A stretch of 52,778 nt of DNA from an uncultured Bacteroidales bacterium (GCA_903913645.1 CAIWMA010000132.1:1-52778); one strand, 5' to 3'; positions 44,120 through 52,778 are shown, counted from the first letter of the stretch. Numbers and translations: made by a program. Notes: generated from the sequence alone by a model not told the origin.

Positions 44120-45523
44120 ATGAGCAACACGCCTAAAACATTATTTGACAAAGTATGGGATGCCCATGTGGTAAAAAGCATTCAGGATGGTCCTGATGTA
44201 TTTTTTATCGACAGGCATTTTATTCACGAAGTTACCAGCCCTGTAGCATTCTTAGGTCTGAAAAACAGGAATGTGCCGGTTATGTTTCCTGACAAAACCT
44301 TTGCAACTGCCGATCATAATACGCCCACTATCAATCAGCATTTACCTGTTGAAGACCCCTTATCGGCCAACCAGTTAAAGGCACTGGAAGAAAATGCAGC
44401 CAAACACGGCATTTCGCACTGGGGTTTAGGCAATCCTAAAAATGGTATTGTTCATGTGGTTGGGCCCGAAAATGGCATTACACTACCAGGAATGACAGTA
44501 GTTTGCGGTGATTCACACACTTCGACACATGGCGCTTTCGGTGCCATTGCTTTTGGAATTGGTACATCCGAAGTAGAGATGGTGCTTTCATCACAATGCA
44601 TCATGCAGTCGAAAGCGAAAAAAATGAGGATTAATGTGAACGGCAAATTAGGAAAAGGTGTTACTGCTAAAGATGTTGCGTTATTTATCATATCACAGAT
44701 TACCGCCAGTGGCGCTACCGGGTACTTTGTTGAATATGCAGGTGAAGTATTTGAAACTATGAGCATGGAAGGCCGCATGACAGTTTGCAACCTTTCGATT
44801 GAAAGCGGCGCACGTGGAGGAATGATTGCTCCTGACGAAACAACTTTTGCTTACCTGAAAGGAAAAGAAAAAGCACCTAAAGGCGATGCCTGGGACACGG
44901 CACTGGAATACTGGAAAACCCTCAAAACTGATGATGGTGCTCAATTTGACAAGGAATTGAATTATAATGCCGACGAAATTGAACCACAAATTACTTATGG
45001 AACCAATCCGGGACTTGGAACCGGCATTACCAAAAACATACCTTTTGCCGCTGCTGTAAAGGACGGCGAAGCTTCCTATAAAAAATCCCTTGCCTATATG
45101 GGTTTCGCTGAAGGCGAAAAGATCATTGGTAAAAAGGTCGATTATGTCTTCCTGGGAAGTTGTACCAACGGCCGTATCGAAGATTTTCGTGCATTTGCGA
45201 CCATCGTTAAAGGCCGTAAAAAAGCCGATAACATTACCGCATGGCTGGTTCCCGGATCGCATGTGGTTGAACAGCAGATTAAAGAAGAAGGCATTCTTGA
45301 TATTATTACAGCAGCGGGTTTTCAACTGCGCCAGCCTGGTTGTTCGGCTTGCCTTGCCATGAATGACGATAAAATCCCTGCTGGCAAATATGCTGTGAGT
45401 ACAAGCAATCGGAATTTCGAAGGACGCCAGGGACCCGGCAGCCGGACCTTACTGGCAAGCCCGTTTGTTGCCGCAGCGGCAGCTGTTACTGGTGTTGTAA
45501 CCGATCCGAGAGATCTGTTGTAA
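44120..45523 (+). CDS. leuC: 3-isopropylmalate dehydratase large subunit
   Basis: LeuC with LeuD isomerises 2- to 3-isopropylmalate (and can serve citramalate) in leucine synthesis. It belongs to the aconitase superfamily. The opening [46 protein letters not shown] and the [4Fe-4S] cysteines in GSCTNGR and [10 protein letters not shown] are present, as is the [10 protein letters not shown] active-site segment. Length 467 is normal. leuD follows by 44 bases. Confidence 0.97.
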   Translation: MSNTPKTLFDKVWDAHVVKSIQDGPDVFFIDRHFIHEVTSPVAFLGLKNRNVPVMFPDKTFATADHNTPTINQHLPVEDPLSANQLKALEENAAKHGISHWGLGNPKNGIVHVVGPENGITLPGMTVVCGDSHTSTHGAFGAIAFGIGTSEVEMVLSSQCIMQSKAKKMRINVNGKLGKGVTAKDVALFIISQITASGATGYFVEYAGEVFETMSMEGRMTVCNLSIESGARGGMIAPDETTFAYLKGKEKAPKGDAWDTALEYWKTLKTDDGAQFDKELNYNADEIEPQITYGTNPGLGTGITKNIPFAAAVKDGEASYKKSLAYMGFAEGEKIIGKKVDYVFLGSCTNGRIEDFRAFATIVKGRKKADNITAWLVPGSHVVEQQIKEEGILDIITAAGFQLRQPGCSACLAMNDDKIPAGKYAVSTSNRNFEGRQGPGSRTLLASPFVAAAAAVTGVVTDPRDLL

Positions 45524-45567
45524 CAAGGTACCAGGCAATTAGTTTTAATCAAGAAAATCAGACAAAA

Positions 45568-46164
45568 ATGGCTTACGATAAATTCAATATTTTAAAAAGT
45601 ACTGCAATTCCTCTACCAATCGAAAACGTAGATACCGACCAGATCATTCCTGCCCGTTTCCTGAAAGCGACGGAACGAAAGGGTTTTGGTGATAACCTTT
45701 TCAGAGACTGGAGGTACAATACTGATGGCACACCAAAAACGGATTTCGTTTTAAATAATCCCAGATATTCAGGAAAAATCCTGGTGGGTGGCAAGAACTT
45801 CGGCAGCGGAAGCAGCCGTGAACATGCAGCATGGGCCATTTACGATTATGGCGTTCGTTGCGTGGTTTCGAGTTTCTTTGCAGATATCTTCAAAAACAAT
45901 TCACTCAATATCGGAGTACTTCCTGTTACGGTTAGCCCTGAGTTTTTAGCTGAAATTTACAAGGCCATTGACGCGGATCCCAATACCGAACTGGAAGTAA
46001 ACCTGCCCGATCAAACCATTACTTTACTTGCAACCGGAGAAAAAGAAACCTTCGCAATCGACGGGTATAAAAAACATAATATGCTGAATGGCTTCGACGA
46101 TATCGACTACTTACAGGCGATGAAAAATGAAATCAGGTCTTTCGCTACACAGATGGTACACTAA
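45568..46164 (+). CDS. leuD: 3-isopropylmalate dehydratase small subunit
   Basis: 198 residues: the swivelling domain partner of LeuC. ENVDTDQIIPARFLK at the start and GKNFGSGSSREHAAWAIYDYG in the middle are the family signatures. It is followed by the LeuA-like gene at 40 bases, in one operon. Confidence 0.97.
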   Translation: MAYDKFNILKSTAIPLPIENVDTDQIIPARFLKATERKGFGDNLFRDWRYNTDGTPKTDFVLNNPRYSGKILVGGKNFGSGSSREHAAWAIYDYGVRCVVSSFFADIFKNNSLNIGVLPVTVSPEFLAEIYKAIDADPNTELEVNLPDQTITLLATGEKETFAIDGYKKHNMLNGFDDIDYLQAMKNEIRSFATQMVH

Positions 46165-46204
46165 GCCTTTCGGACAATACATTATTAAGTAAAAGGATAA
46201 AATT

Positions 46205-47728
46205 ATGCCAGGTAAATTACGTCATATTGAAATCATGGACACCACCCTTCGCGATGGTGAACAAACCAGTGGTGTTTCATTTTCAGCCTCCGAAAAACTA
46301 ACAATTGCCCAGTTGTTGCTCACTGAAGTAAAAGTTGACAGGATTGAGGTTGCATCGGCCCGCGTATCTGAAGGCGAATTTCAGGCAGTAAAAAAAATAA
46401 TGGAATGGGCAAGCAGCAAGGGCTTCATCGACAGAATTGAAGTACTCACTTTTGTTGATGGCGACACTTCGGTGAACTGGATGAAAGAAACCGGCGCCAA
46501 AGTAATGAACCTGCTGACCAAAGGCTCCCTAAATCATTTAACACACCAGTTAAAGAAAACACCTGAACAGCATTTTAAGGAAATAGCAGATGTAATTGCC
46601 CTTGCCGGGAAAAACAATATCGCCTGCAATGTTTACCTCGAAGACTGGAGTAACGGGATGCGCCATTCGCCCGAATACGTTTATCAATACCTTGATTTCC
46701 TTACAGCTCAGCCTGTAAAAAGGATTTTATTGCCTGATACTCTCGGCATATTAATTCCTTCCGAAACATTCGAATATGTTTCTGCTATCGTTAAACGATA
46801 CCCTGGTGTACATTTCGATTTTCATGCTCACAACGATTACGACCTTAGTATTGCCAATATTCTGGAAGCTGTTAAAGCTGGTGCACAAGGTTTACATCTA
46901 ACCGTTAACGGAATGGGTGAGCGGGCCGGCAATGCGCCTTTAGCCAGTGCTATTGCAGTTTTAAATGATTTTGTGAAAGGTATCAAAACTTCGGTAGTCG
47001 AGAAATCATTATACCCGGCAAGCCGTTTGGTCGAAACATTTTCGGGTTTACGCATACCTATGAATAAACCCGTTGTTGGTGAAAACGTGTTTACGCAAAC
47101 TGCAGGCATTCATGCCGATGGTGACAAAAAGAATAACCTCTATTTTAATGACCTGATGCCGGAACGATTCGGTCGTCAGCGTAAATATGCATTGGGGAAG
47201 ACCAGTGGAAAAGCCAATATCGAAAACAACTTGCTCCAGTTAGGAATTGAGTTGTCGGATGCAGATTTGAAAAAAGTTACAGCCAGAATCATTGAGCTGG
47301 GCGACAAAAAAGAGACGGTTTCACAGTCTGATTTGCCTTATATTCTATCTGATGTTCTGGATGGCGGCGCATATGAAGAGACCGTCTATATAGAAAATTA
47401 TGTGCTTACAAACTCAAAAGGGCTGAGGCCTTCAGCAACCGTACGTATAAATATTAAAGGGGAAATTTTTGAAGCAGGTGCACAAGGCGACGGGCAGTAC
47501 GATGCATTTATGAATGCCCTGAAGAGGATCTACAAAAAGAAATCACTCGAGTTGCCTTCATTAACGGATTATGTTGTTCATATTCCGCCAGGCGGCCAAT
47601 CGGATGCACTTTGCGAATCGATTATAACCTGGAGCCAGGATGGAAGAGAATTTAAAACCCATGGCCTGGATAGTGACCAGACTGTATCGGCAATAGTTGC
47701 TACCGTGAAAATGCTGAACGGGATTTAG
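46205..47728 (+). CDS. leuA: 2-isopropylmalate synthase / citramalate synthase-type enzyme
   Basis: 507 residues. A DRE-TIM-type HMGL-like barrel starts with MDTTLRDGEQTSGVSF, and the metal ligands are in HFDFHAHNDYDLSIAN. NGMGERAGNAPL follows, and a LeuA_dimer allosteric domain occupies about 390-507. It condenses acetyl-CoA with a 2-oxoacid. Which one (2-oxoisovalerate for leucine or pyruvate for citramalate/isoleucine) cannot be read by eye; TSGV replaces the more usual PGV. It sits inside leuCD-leuB and the regulatory domain implies end-product feedback. Confidence 0.85.
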   Translation: MPGKLRHIEIMDTTLRDGEQTSGVSFSASEKLTIAQLLLTEVKVDRIEVASARVSEGEFQAVKKIMEWASSKGFIDRIEVLTFVDGDTSVNWMKETGAKVMNLLTKGSLNHLTHQLKKTPEQHFKEIADVIALAGKNNIACNVYLEDWSNGMRHSPEYVYQYLDFLTAQPVKRILLPDTLGILIPSETFEYVSAIVKRYPGVHFDFHAHNDYDLSIANILEAVKAGAQGLHLTVNGMGERAGNAPLASAIAVLNDFVKGIKTSVVEKSLYPASRLVETFSGLRIPMNKPVVGENVFTQTAGIHADGDKKNNLYFNDLMPERFGRQRKYALGKTSGKANIENNLLQLGIELSDADLKKVTARIIELGDKKETVSQSDLPYILSDVLDGGAYEETVYIENYVLTNSKGLRPSATVRINIKGEIFEAGAQGDGQYDAFMNALKRIYKKKSLELPSLTDYVVHIPPGGQSDALCESIITWSQDGREFKTHGLDSDQTVSAIVATVKMLNGI

Positions 47729-47733
47729 GGGAC

Positions 47734-47796
47734 GGAGGTTGGAAGACGGAAGACGGAAGTTGGAAGACGGGAGTCGGAAGACGTAAGTCGAAAGAG
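47734..47796. repeat. Heptamer tandem repeat GGAAGNY
   Basis: About nine successive 7-base units (GGAGGTT, GGAAGAC, GGAAGAC, GGAAGTT, GGAAGAC, GGGAGTC, GGAAGAC, GTAAGTC, GAAAGAG) fill the gap between the leuA-like gene and leuB. The unit is not a multiple of three and contains no gene. It is purine-only except for the last bases of each unit. Confidence 0.75.
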
Positions 47797-47854
47797 ACCA
47801 GAATGGGATAATAACTCTAAAGTACAATTTCGCCCCTCGCCACCCCCCTGGCCT

Positions 47855-47876
47855 GCACTGAGCGGAGTCGAAGTGC
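47855..47876. repeat. 22-base interspersed repeat with inverted ends
   Basis: GCACTGAGCGGAGTCGAAGTGC, with GCACT/AGTGC ends. From memory the same motif is scattered in intergenic DNA of many Bacteroidota. Only one copy is in this window. Confidence 0.5.
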
Positions 47877-47937
47877 CCTTTCCTATTGTTACGAATAAAA
47901 ATTTAACACAGAATTATAATTAAGCCCAAAATCGACT

Positions 47938-49011
47938 ATGGCATCAAAACACATTTTAATTGTTCCCGGTGATGGTATCGGACAGGAAGTAACTGCAGTT
48001 GGCAAAAAAGTACTCGATAGAATCGCTGCACGTTTTAAACATACTTTTACTTATGACGAAGCTTTAATTGGGCATGCAGCCATTGAAGTTACAGGGAATC
48101 CGTTGCCGGATGAATCGCTGGATAAAATGAAACAATCCGACGCTGTATTGTTTGGTGCCGTCGGTCACCCGAAATACGATAACGATCCTTCGGCAAAAGT
48201 CCGCCCGGAACAAGGTTTATTGAGGATGCGCAAGGAATTAGGGCTGTATGCAAATATTCGCCCGATTAAATTATTTGATGAACTTTTGAGTGCTTCCAGC
48301 ATTAAACCCGAAATTTTAAAAGGCGCTGATATCCTCTTTTTCAGGGAACTGACCGGCGATCTGTATTTCGGCGAAAAAGGTAGAAAAAACAATGGCGATA
48401 CCGCTTTCGACGTTGCCGAATACAGCAGGTACGAAGTGGAGCGCATTGCATACAAAGCCTTTATTGCTGCCCGCACGCGCCGCAAAAAACTATGTTCAGT
48501 AGACAAAGCCAATGTACTTGAAACAAGCCGCCTTTGGAGAGAAGTAGTTCAGAAAATTGCTTTGGAATATCCTGATGTGGAAGTTGAACACATGTTTGTT
48601 GATTCAGCTGCTATGATGCTTATTAAAGACCCGTGCCGTTTCGATGTAGTGGTAACGGCTAACTTATTCGGCGATATTTTAACCGACGAAGCTTCGCAAA
48701 TTGCTGGTTCCATGGGAATGCTGGCTTCGGCATCCATCGGCGACGGAACAGGGGTTTACGAACCTATCCATGGTTCGGCACATGATATTACAGGAAAATG
48801 CGTGGCAAATCCTTTAGCTTCCATACTTTCAGTCTCATTAATGTTAGATATTTCCTTTGGCCTGAAAGCCGAAGCAGAAGCAATAATAAAAGCAGTTGAT
48901 GCTGTGCTTAAAGCAGGCTTCCGTACACGCGACATAGCCGACAGTACTACTCCAGCCAATATGATTTTAGGCACGGATGCGATGGGGGAAGAAGTGTTGA
49001 AACAGCTGTAA
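47938..49011 (+). CDS. leuB: 3-isopropylmalate dehydrogenase
   Basis: 357 residues. LeuB oxidises and decarboxylates 3-isopropylmalate with NAD. The opening ILIVPGDGIGQEV, the substrate segment LLRMRKELGLYANIRPI, FFRELTGDLYFGEKG, DKANVLETSRLWREVV, the metal region VVTANLFGDILTDEASQIAGSMGMLASAS and YEPIHGSAHDITGK are all canonical. It is the last leu gene and ends in a terminator. The 210-base gap with repeats before it may carry its own promoter. Confidence 0.97.
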   Translation: MASKHILIVPGDGIGQEVTAVGKKVLDRIAARFKHTFTYDEALIGHAAIEVTGNPLPDESLDKMKQSDAVLFGAVGHPKYDNDPSAKVRPEQGLLRMRKELGLYANIRPIKLFDELLSASSIKPEILKGADILFFRELTGDLYFGEKGRKNNGDTAFDVAEYSRYEVERIAYKAFIAARTRRKKLCSVDKANVLETSRLWREVVQKIALEYPDVEVEHMFVDSAAMMLIKDPCRFDVVVTANLFGDILTDEASQIAGSMGMLASASIGDGTGVYEPIHGSAHDITGKCVANPLASILSVSLMLDISFGLKAEAEAIIKAVDAVLKAGFRTRDIADSTTPANMILGTDAMGEEVLKQL

Positions 49012-49040
49012 AAGACAGTTTTGTCATCCTTTGATTAAGC

Positions 49041-49080
49041 ACAAAAAAACAGCTACCCAACAAGTTCGGATAGCTGTTTA
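49041..49080. terminator. Terminator after leuB
   Basis: AAACAGCTACC and GGATAGCTGTTT pair in a 9-bp perfect stem plus extension, preceded by an A-run. It also serves the convergent small gene. Confidence 0.8.
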
Positions 49081-49116
49081 ACAATCCATTAAACGTATAA
49101 TCAGGCAAAACGGTCT

Positions 49117-49308
49117 TTACAGCGGATTTTCGGCCTTCTTTTTGTATATACCATGCCATTTTCTTCCGGCATATGCTATGCCTAATGCCATTAATATAAA
49201 TGCGCCATCGCTAATGGATGCCCCCGACCCAACCGGAGTATTGCCACCAACTCCGGTCCTGGGTACTAAGCCACTGTTAGGATGCGGAGGCGACTGAGCC
49301 TGGAGCAT
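49117..49308 (-). CDS. Small surface-anchored protein with PID-CTERM-like tail
   Basis: The ORF gives 63 residues from ATG 49308. A Pro/Gly-rich stretch (PPHPNSGLVPRTGVGGNTPVG) is followed by SISDGAFILMALGIAYAGRKW and a basic end (YKKK). A small-residue turn, one hydrophobic span and a basic tail resemble the short PID-CTERM sorting proteins of Bacteroidota, processed by an exosortase-type enzyme; none is in the window. In the same frame upstream, without ATG, lies KQLVKILILTALLQVSTTMLQAQ, a good signal peptide, so the real start may be a rare codon (ATC at 49365). The family call is tentative. Confidence 0.5.
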   Translation of the reverse strand: MLQAQSPPHPNSGLVPRTGVGGNTPVGSGASISDGAFILMALGIAYAGRKWHGIYKKKAENPL

Positions 49309-49486
49309 GGTTGTTGATACTTGCAGTAAGGCTGTTAAAATGAGTATCTTGACGAGTTGTTTGATAGGATATAAAAGGTTAAGGGGTTAGTATCTAATCT
49401 TTTAATTTATTAGCATTTTATTTATTTGAATTAAGGAAGCTATTTTGACATCTTTGACAATGTGCCTTCCCTTTGCAGGAAATAAT

Positions 49487-50326
49487 TTATTCTTCCCTGA
49501 TTTTTTTCTTCAAAAAGGAATCCGGGATCCGGGGCAACCCGTACAAAATTCCGGGGAAAAAGAAGGGTGAACCCAACAGCCCTATCATCCCAAGCGCTGA
49601 AAATATTTGCAAGGCATTCAGTGTAAAAAAAACATCGGAACCTTCGGTAAAAGTTTTAAAAACCGAGAACAGGTGACACAGGATTAAAAGCAATTGAAAT
49701 CCCAGGAAAACAGACAGCCATTTGGTCATAAAATACTGCCCCGAGAGCACAAACAGTTTTTCGTGGCGCATAATATACCTGATAAACATAATGCCCGCCC
49801 ATAGCGTATACGCCAGTACCAGGATGGGTCGGCTAAGGTAAACCATGTAAATGGGAAATATTTCAGATAAAAAAGTGAATTTGTATGTTCCAGCAAAACT
49901 AACATCCTTAACTATTGCTCTTGCTATTTCAACTTTAAAGGAATAAGATGAAAGTATATAGGGCAGAGAAGCTGTTAAATACACCAGCGCAGGAATCAAA
50001 TGCAACATGTCAGTTTTCTTCATCCGGGAATTGTCAGTTAAAACACTTCGGATATATAAATATAGTACCGGGCCCGTGAGATAATACAGAAAAGTAAAAT
50101 TAGTGCAGAAAATACTGATCAGTAATACTGATTGCGAATCTAGCAGGGCATATTGGTTCAGTCCGTATAAACTCACACAGAAAAAGAATGTACCCAGGTA
50201 AATGGCCGGTTTATATCTTATAGCGTTAAAACACAATAATACCAGGGAGAGAATTATTCCGGTCAGCGATAAAAAGAGTAGCATCGGCATCAAAATTGGC
50301 AGTTGTATATTCCAGTACGATTCCAT
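49487..50326 (-). CDS. Membrane-sensor domain paralog lacking the AraC domain
   Basis: 279 residues with about seven membrane spans, closely similar along its whole length to the N-terminal part of the next gene (for example YGLNQYALLDSQSVLLISIFCTNFTFLYYLTGPVLY and LRSVLTDNSR-type segments). It ends LPRIPDSFLKKKIREE exactly where its paralog continues into the DNA-binding region. No AraC-like coding remains downstream. It is probably a truncated duplicate, or a free-standing sensor that could pair with the full protein. The same strand and a 113-base gap fit tandem duplication. Confidence 0.8.
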   Translation of the reverse strand: MESYWNIQLPILMPMLLFLSLTGIILSLVLLCFNAIRYKPAIYLGTFFFCVSLYGLNQYALLDSQSVLLISIFCTNFTFLYYLTGPVLYLYIRSVLTDNSRMKKTDMLHLIPALVYLTASLPYILSSYSFKVEIARAIVKDVSFAGTYKFTFLSEIFPIYMVYLSRPILVLAYTLWAGIMFIRYIMRHEKLFVLSGQYFMTKWLSVFLGFQLLLILCHLFSVFKTFTEGSDVFFTLNALQIFSALGMIGLLGSPFFFPGILYGLPRIPDSFLKKKIREE

Positions 50327-50439
50327 CGTATTGCCTTGTAATTCAGGCTAACTGAATGGCAAAGATGAAGCATGTTTTAATCGATTGGAATAAAAAGCGG
50401 GAAAACTTTGTGTCAAATTCTGCAAATGCTACAAAGTTG

Positions 50440-51648
50440 TTAAACCGGTGCTGAATCCTGAGTCATTTTAGCCAAAAAAGAACCGGGTGAGACATCTTCA
50501 ACTTTTTTGAACGCCCTGAAAAAGGTGCTTCGGTTTGTAAATCCGGATAATATACCCACTGCTTCAAGTGTAAGTTCCCCGGTTTTGCCTTCAACCATCA
50601 GGCTTTTGGCATATTCAACCCGGCATTCGTTGCAGTAGTCATTGAACGATTGTTGTTTAACTTCCCTGAAATAGTAGGCCAGGTGGTGAGCCGGAAGCTG
50701 AATAATATCGGAGAACCTGTTCAGGTTCAGTTCCGGCTGAAGAAAAGTCTGAAATTCCTGCATGCAGGAGTCGGCTTTTTTCTGGATTGCCAATATGTAT
50801 TCAGCTTCAAAATTAGGTGCGCTTTTTTTAGATTCAACTGAAAGAGAATCCGGTTTTTCTTCCTCATTTACCTTACTATTCGGTTCCGGTATATGGGGTA
50901 ACCCGTATAAAATCCCAGGGAAAAAGAACGGTGAGATCAACAACCCGATTAAACCTGCACCCGAAAGAAACTGTAAAAAATTGAGAGTGAAAAACACATC
51001 TGAACTTTGTATAAAAGTCTTAAATGTTGAAATCAGATACGTTGAAATCAATATAGTCTGAAATAATAAAAAGACAGAAAGCCATTTATTCATAAAATTC
51101 TGCTGAGTAAAAACTTTCCGGTTTCCTTTTTGTATTAAATAGCAGATAAATAATCCGATCGACCAAAGCGTATATATAAACAGGTGTACAGGACGACTCA
51201 GGTAAACTATATAAATAGGTAATATTTCAGATAACAGTGTGAATTTGTGACTTCCCAAAAATGCAGCATCTTTAACTATTTCTGTTGCAATCTGAACTTT
51301 ATAGGCATACGAGGAAAAAATGAAAGGTAGAGAAGCGATTAGATATATCATGGAGGGAATAAGGTGAAACAGGTCCGTTTTTTTTAGCCGGGAATTGTCG
51401 GTTAAAACACTCCGTATATACCAATACAATACCGGGCCGATAAGATAGTGAAGAAAGGCAAAATTTGTGCAAAAAATACTGACAAGCAAGACCGATTTAG
51501 AATCCAGCAAAGCGTATTGATTCAAGCCAAACAGACTTATTAAAAAAAAGAAAACGCCAAGATAAAGTGTTGATTTAAATTTCCCTGCATTATAGGAAAT
51601 CAGGATTACGGAAAGAAAAATTCCTATCAAGGATAAATATAAAAGCAT
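50440..51648 (-). CDS. Membrane-bound AraC-family transcriptional regulator
   Basis: 402 residues. Seven membrane spans occupy about 1-250, followed by a linker and an AraC-type helix-turn-helix domain (about 290-395: LNRFSDIIQLPAHHLAYYFREVKQQSFNDYCNECRVEYAKSLM ... LEAVGILSGFTNRSTFFRAFKKVEDVSPGSF). This is the 7TM-AraC architecture common in Bacteroidota. Homology with the next-door paralog suggests that coding extends upstream of the ATG at 51648, without an ATG (see findings). Signal and target genes are unknown. A 7-bp dyad overlaps the presumed start. Confidence 0.85.
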   Translation of the reverse strand: MLLYLSLIGIFLSVILISYNAGKFKSTLYLGVFFFLISLFGLNQYALLDSKSVLLVSIFCTNFAFLHYLIGPVLYWYIRSVLTDNSRLKKTDLFHLIPSMIYLIASLPFIFSSYAYKVQIATEIVKDAAFLGSHKFTLLSEILPIYIVYLSRPVHLFIYTLWSIGLFICYLIQKGNRKVFTQQNFMNKWLSVFLLFQTILISTYLISTFKTFIQSSDVFFTLNFLQFLSGAGLIGLLISPFFFPGILYGLPHIPEPNSKVNEEEKPDSLSVESKKSAPNFEAEYILAIQKKADSCMQEFQTFLQPELNLNRFSDIIQLPAHHLAYYFREVKQQSFNDYCNECRVEYAKSLMVEGKTGELTLEAVGILSGFTNRSTFFRAFKKVEDVSPGSFLAKMTQDSAPV

Positions 51649-51662
51649 TTGGGAAACTGGTA

Positions 51663-51677
51663 TTTGTAATTTACAAA
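51663..51677. promoter_or_regulatory. TTTGTAA-N-TTACAAA dyad, possible operator
   Basis: A perfect 7-bp inverted repeat with a single central base, 15 bases upstream of the AraC-type gene's ATG. Its size and place suit an autoregulatory site. It could instead be part of an upstream coding extension. Confidence 0.35.
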
Positions 51678-52277
51678 ATGAAGAACGAATTCATTGAAAA
51701 ACATAAAGATGGGGGCTGTATTTGCATCCCGCGATGAAAACTGCACTTTCGTCGAAACCGGCTTGCTGATAAGTATTTTACTTTTCATTTGTTGTTTCCG
51801 CTCTGCAGTACTTGGCTGCGAAATGACCCGCTAAGAGACGCCAATGAACTTTCTGTCTGGGTTTAAATATAAGAGTAAATAACAAAAAAAAGAAAACATA
51901 TTTGTGCCAATTTTCAAAATTGTTACAGAAAACCCTGGCTTTATCCTATAAATCAAAGGGTTTCGTGAAAACACACATGGAAAAATACTTATTCTTTTTT
52001 TGTGGGTTTTGTAATATAATATTACATGCTGTATTTTACGCTTAGAAATAATGAAGACCCATAGCGTAATTATGACTGAAAATGTAAAGTCTTCGAAATC
52101 CTTACTTGGTTGCTTCCTTCTGCAAGCACGACAATACTTAAAATGCATCCATTTATTGTGAAATTAGTCTTGATAAAAACCGGCTGAACAGTTTTTACCC
52201 AAATTATGCAATATAAGTTGAAGTCGAACTATTTGGGTCCGTTGGTTTATAGGTTACGATAATACTTAATAGGGGGT
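51678..52277. other. Gene-poor region
   Basis: About 600 AT-rich bases. The 105-residue ORF at 51831-52148 on the minus strand has no domain or credible start and looks spurious. No RNA gene or repeat was recognised. Confidence 0.4.
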
Positions 52278-52619
52278 TTAATAAATATGAGTATCGGGAA
52301 ATACAAGAAAGTAAAAAGCGAAAAGAAATATCAGAAAATTGCAGCAACCATGCAGATTGGCTGTCAGCATGCAAAAGCTTGGGATTTTTATAGTTTTTTC
52401 ATTGTCGCCGAAAAATATTTCCTGCGAAAGGTCTGATTCCACTGCCTAGACCGCATCTCTATCTGCCAACGTAGTTTATAAATAGTGGCATCCATATCAG
52501 GTGACATATCAAATAAGGTACTTAAGAATTCAAACTCTCATTTGAGTAATCGGTCGTAGAACCCTGTTTTTTGCAGTGTATGATTGCTTGTGGTGTCGCC
52601 ATCTTTAACGGCTGGTATA
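52278..52619 (-). pseudogene. Decayed IS4-family transposase C-terminal fragment
   Basis: Translating the minus strand across frames gives FEFLSTLFDMSPDMDATIYK, LRWQIE and then, after a frame change at a T-run, GDNEKTIKI followed by a hydrophobic tail. This matches the C-terminal IS4-type order 'LTNNF..S...IA.IYK.RWQIE', then 'KYF.GDNE.AIKI'. One in-frame stop (before EFEFL) and the shift show decay. The N-terminal half with most of the DDE core was not seen. The window end nearby may be where assembly broke at this repeat. Confidence 0.6.
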
Positions 52620-52668
52620 GATCAAAGCAAACCCTTTTTCCGGAACATTTTTCTTTTCGCTCATAGCC

Positions 52669-52776
52669 TTATTCTCCTTCCGGCCGGACATAGATGGTCT
52701 TGATCACGCCGGGTTTACCAAGCCTGGTCCGCGCGCTTATCTGAATGATCTTTTGATCCGAAGACACCCTGAATGC
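52669..52776 (-). CDS. 3' end of an unidentified gene, cut by the window edge
   Basis: An open minus-strand frame enters from the right edge (AFRVSSDQKIIQIS...) and ends VRPEGE, stop at 52669-52671. Its G+C content is higher than the neighbouring DNA (CGCGCG, CCGG). A second small frame, MSEKKNVPEKGFALIYTSR, starts a few bases later. Too short to identify; it may belong to the degraded element. Confidence 0.35.
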   Translation of the reverse strand, partial: AFRVSSDQKIIQISARTRLGKPGVIKTIYVRPEGE

Positions 52777-52778
52777 AA

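Noticed and set aside
44693-45325. 210-residue minus-strand ORF inside leuC
   Set aside because: Shadow of leuC, Phe/Ser/Asn-rich translation without domains.
51831-52148. 105-residue minus-strand ORF
   Set aside because: No domain, poor start context, AT-rich low-complexity composition; probably chance.

Overview
The window looks like a chromosomal contig from an environmental member of the Bacteroidota, probably in or near the Bacteroidales/Marinilabiliales. The evidence is a SusC/SusD pair, C-terminal type IX secretion (T9SS) sorting domains, a GldH-like lipoprotein, many TTG-N19/20-TAnnTTTG promoters, almost no Shine-Dalgarno sequences, and the gene order yceD(DUF177)-rpmF-plsX-fabH. No tRNA, rRNA, CRISPR array or intact mobile element was seen. 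A decayed IS4-type transposase lies at the right end.

Layout. 1-1878: the start of a secreted-protein gene running off the left edge, a GldH-like lipoprotein, and mnmA. 2016-7362: an AmmeMemoRadiSam set made of a MEMO-AMMECR1 fusion, a large membrane protein with a spermidine-synthase-like domain, and a radical SAM enzyme. Unusually, the fusion starts with a lipoprotein-type signal and the radical SAM enzyme with a Tat-like signal, so the set may act outside the cytoplasm. 7445-22246: the most interesting region. An isoaspartyl dipeptidase (IadA) is divergent from two exported cyanophycinases, followed by SusC, SusD, a PKD/beta-propeller surface lipoprotein, a TIGR03032-type propeller, a T9SS-sorted FG-GAP/VCBS protein and a YfcC/ArcD-type carrier. 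I read this as a SusCD-based utilization locus for cyanophycin (multi-L-arginyl-poly-aspartate) or a similar isopeptide polymer. Cyanophycinases would cut the polymer to beta-Asp-Arg outside and in the periplasm, SusCD would import the products, a carrier would take them across the inner membrane, and IadA would split them to Asp and Arg.

22532-33397: housekeeping genes. These are a SNF2 helicase, a small secreted protein, a Dus enzyme, fabH-plsX-rpmF-yceD, a viroplasmin-RNase H and an EF-G paralog. 33633-38690: a Gate-domain membrane protein, then an envelope set of ECF sigma factor, anti-sigma-like protein, DUF4097 protein, a 30-residue membrane peptide and two small outer-membrane barrel candidates. 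38873-43657: an SPFH protein, a secreted protein with LRFD repeats, an Old Yellow Enzyme, a YceI protein and a secreted unknown. 44120-49011: leuC-leuD-leuA/cimA-leuB. 49117-52778: a small PID-CTERM-like protein, two tandem paralogous membrane regulators (one has lost its AraC DNA-binding domain), and insertion-sequence debris.

All functional calls rest on motif and family recognition by eye. No database search was run.
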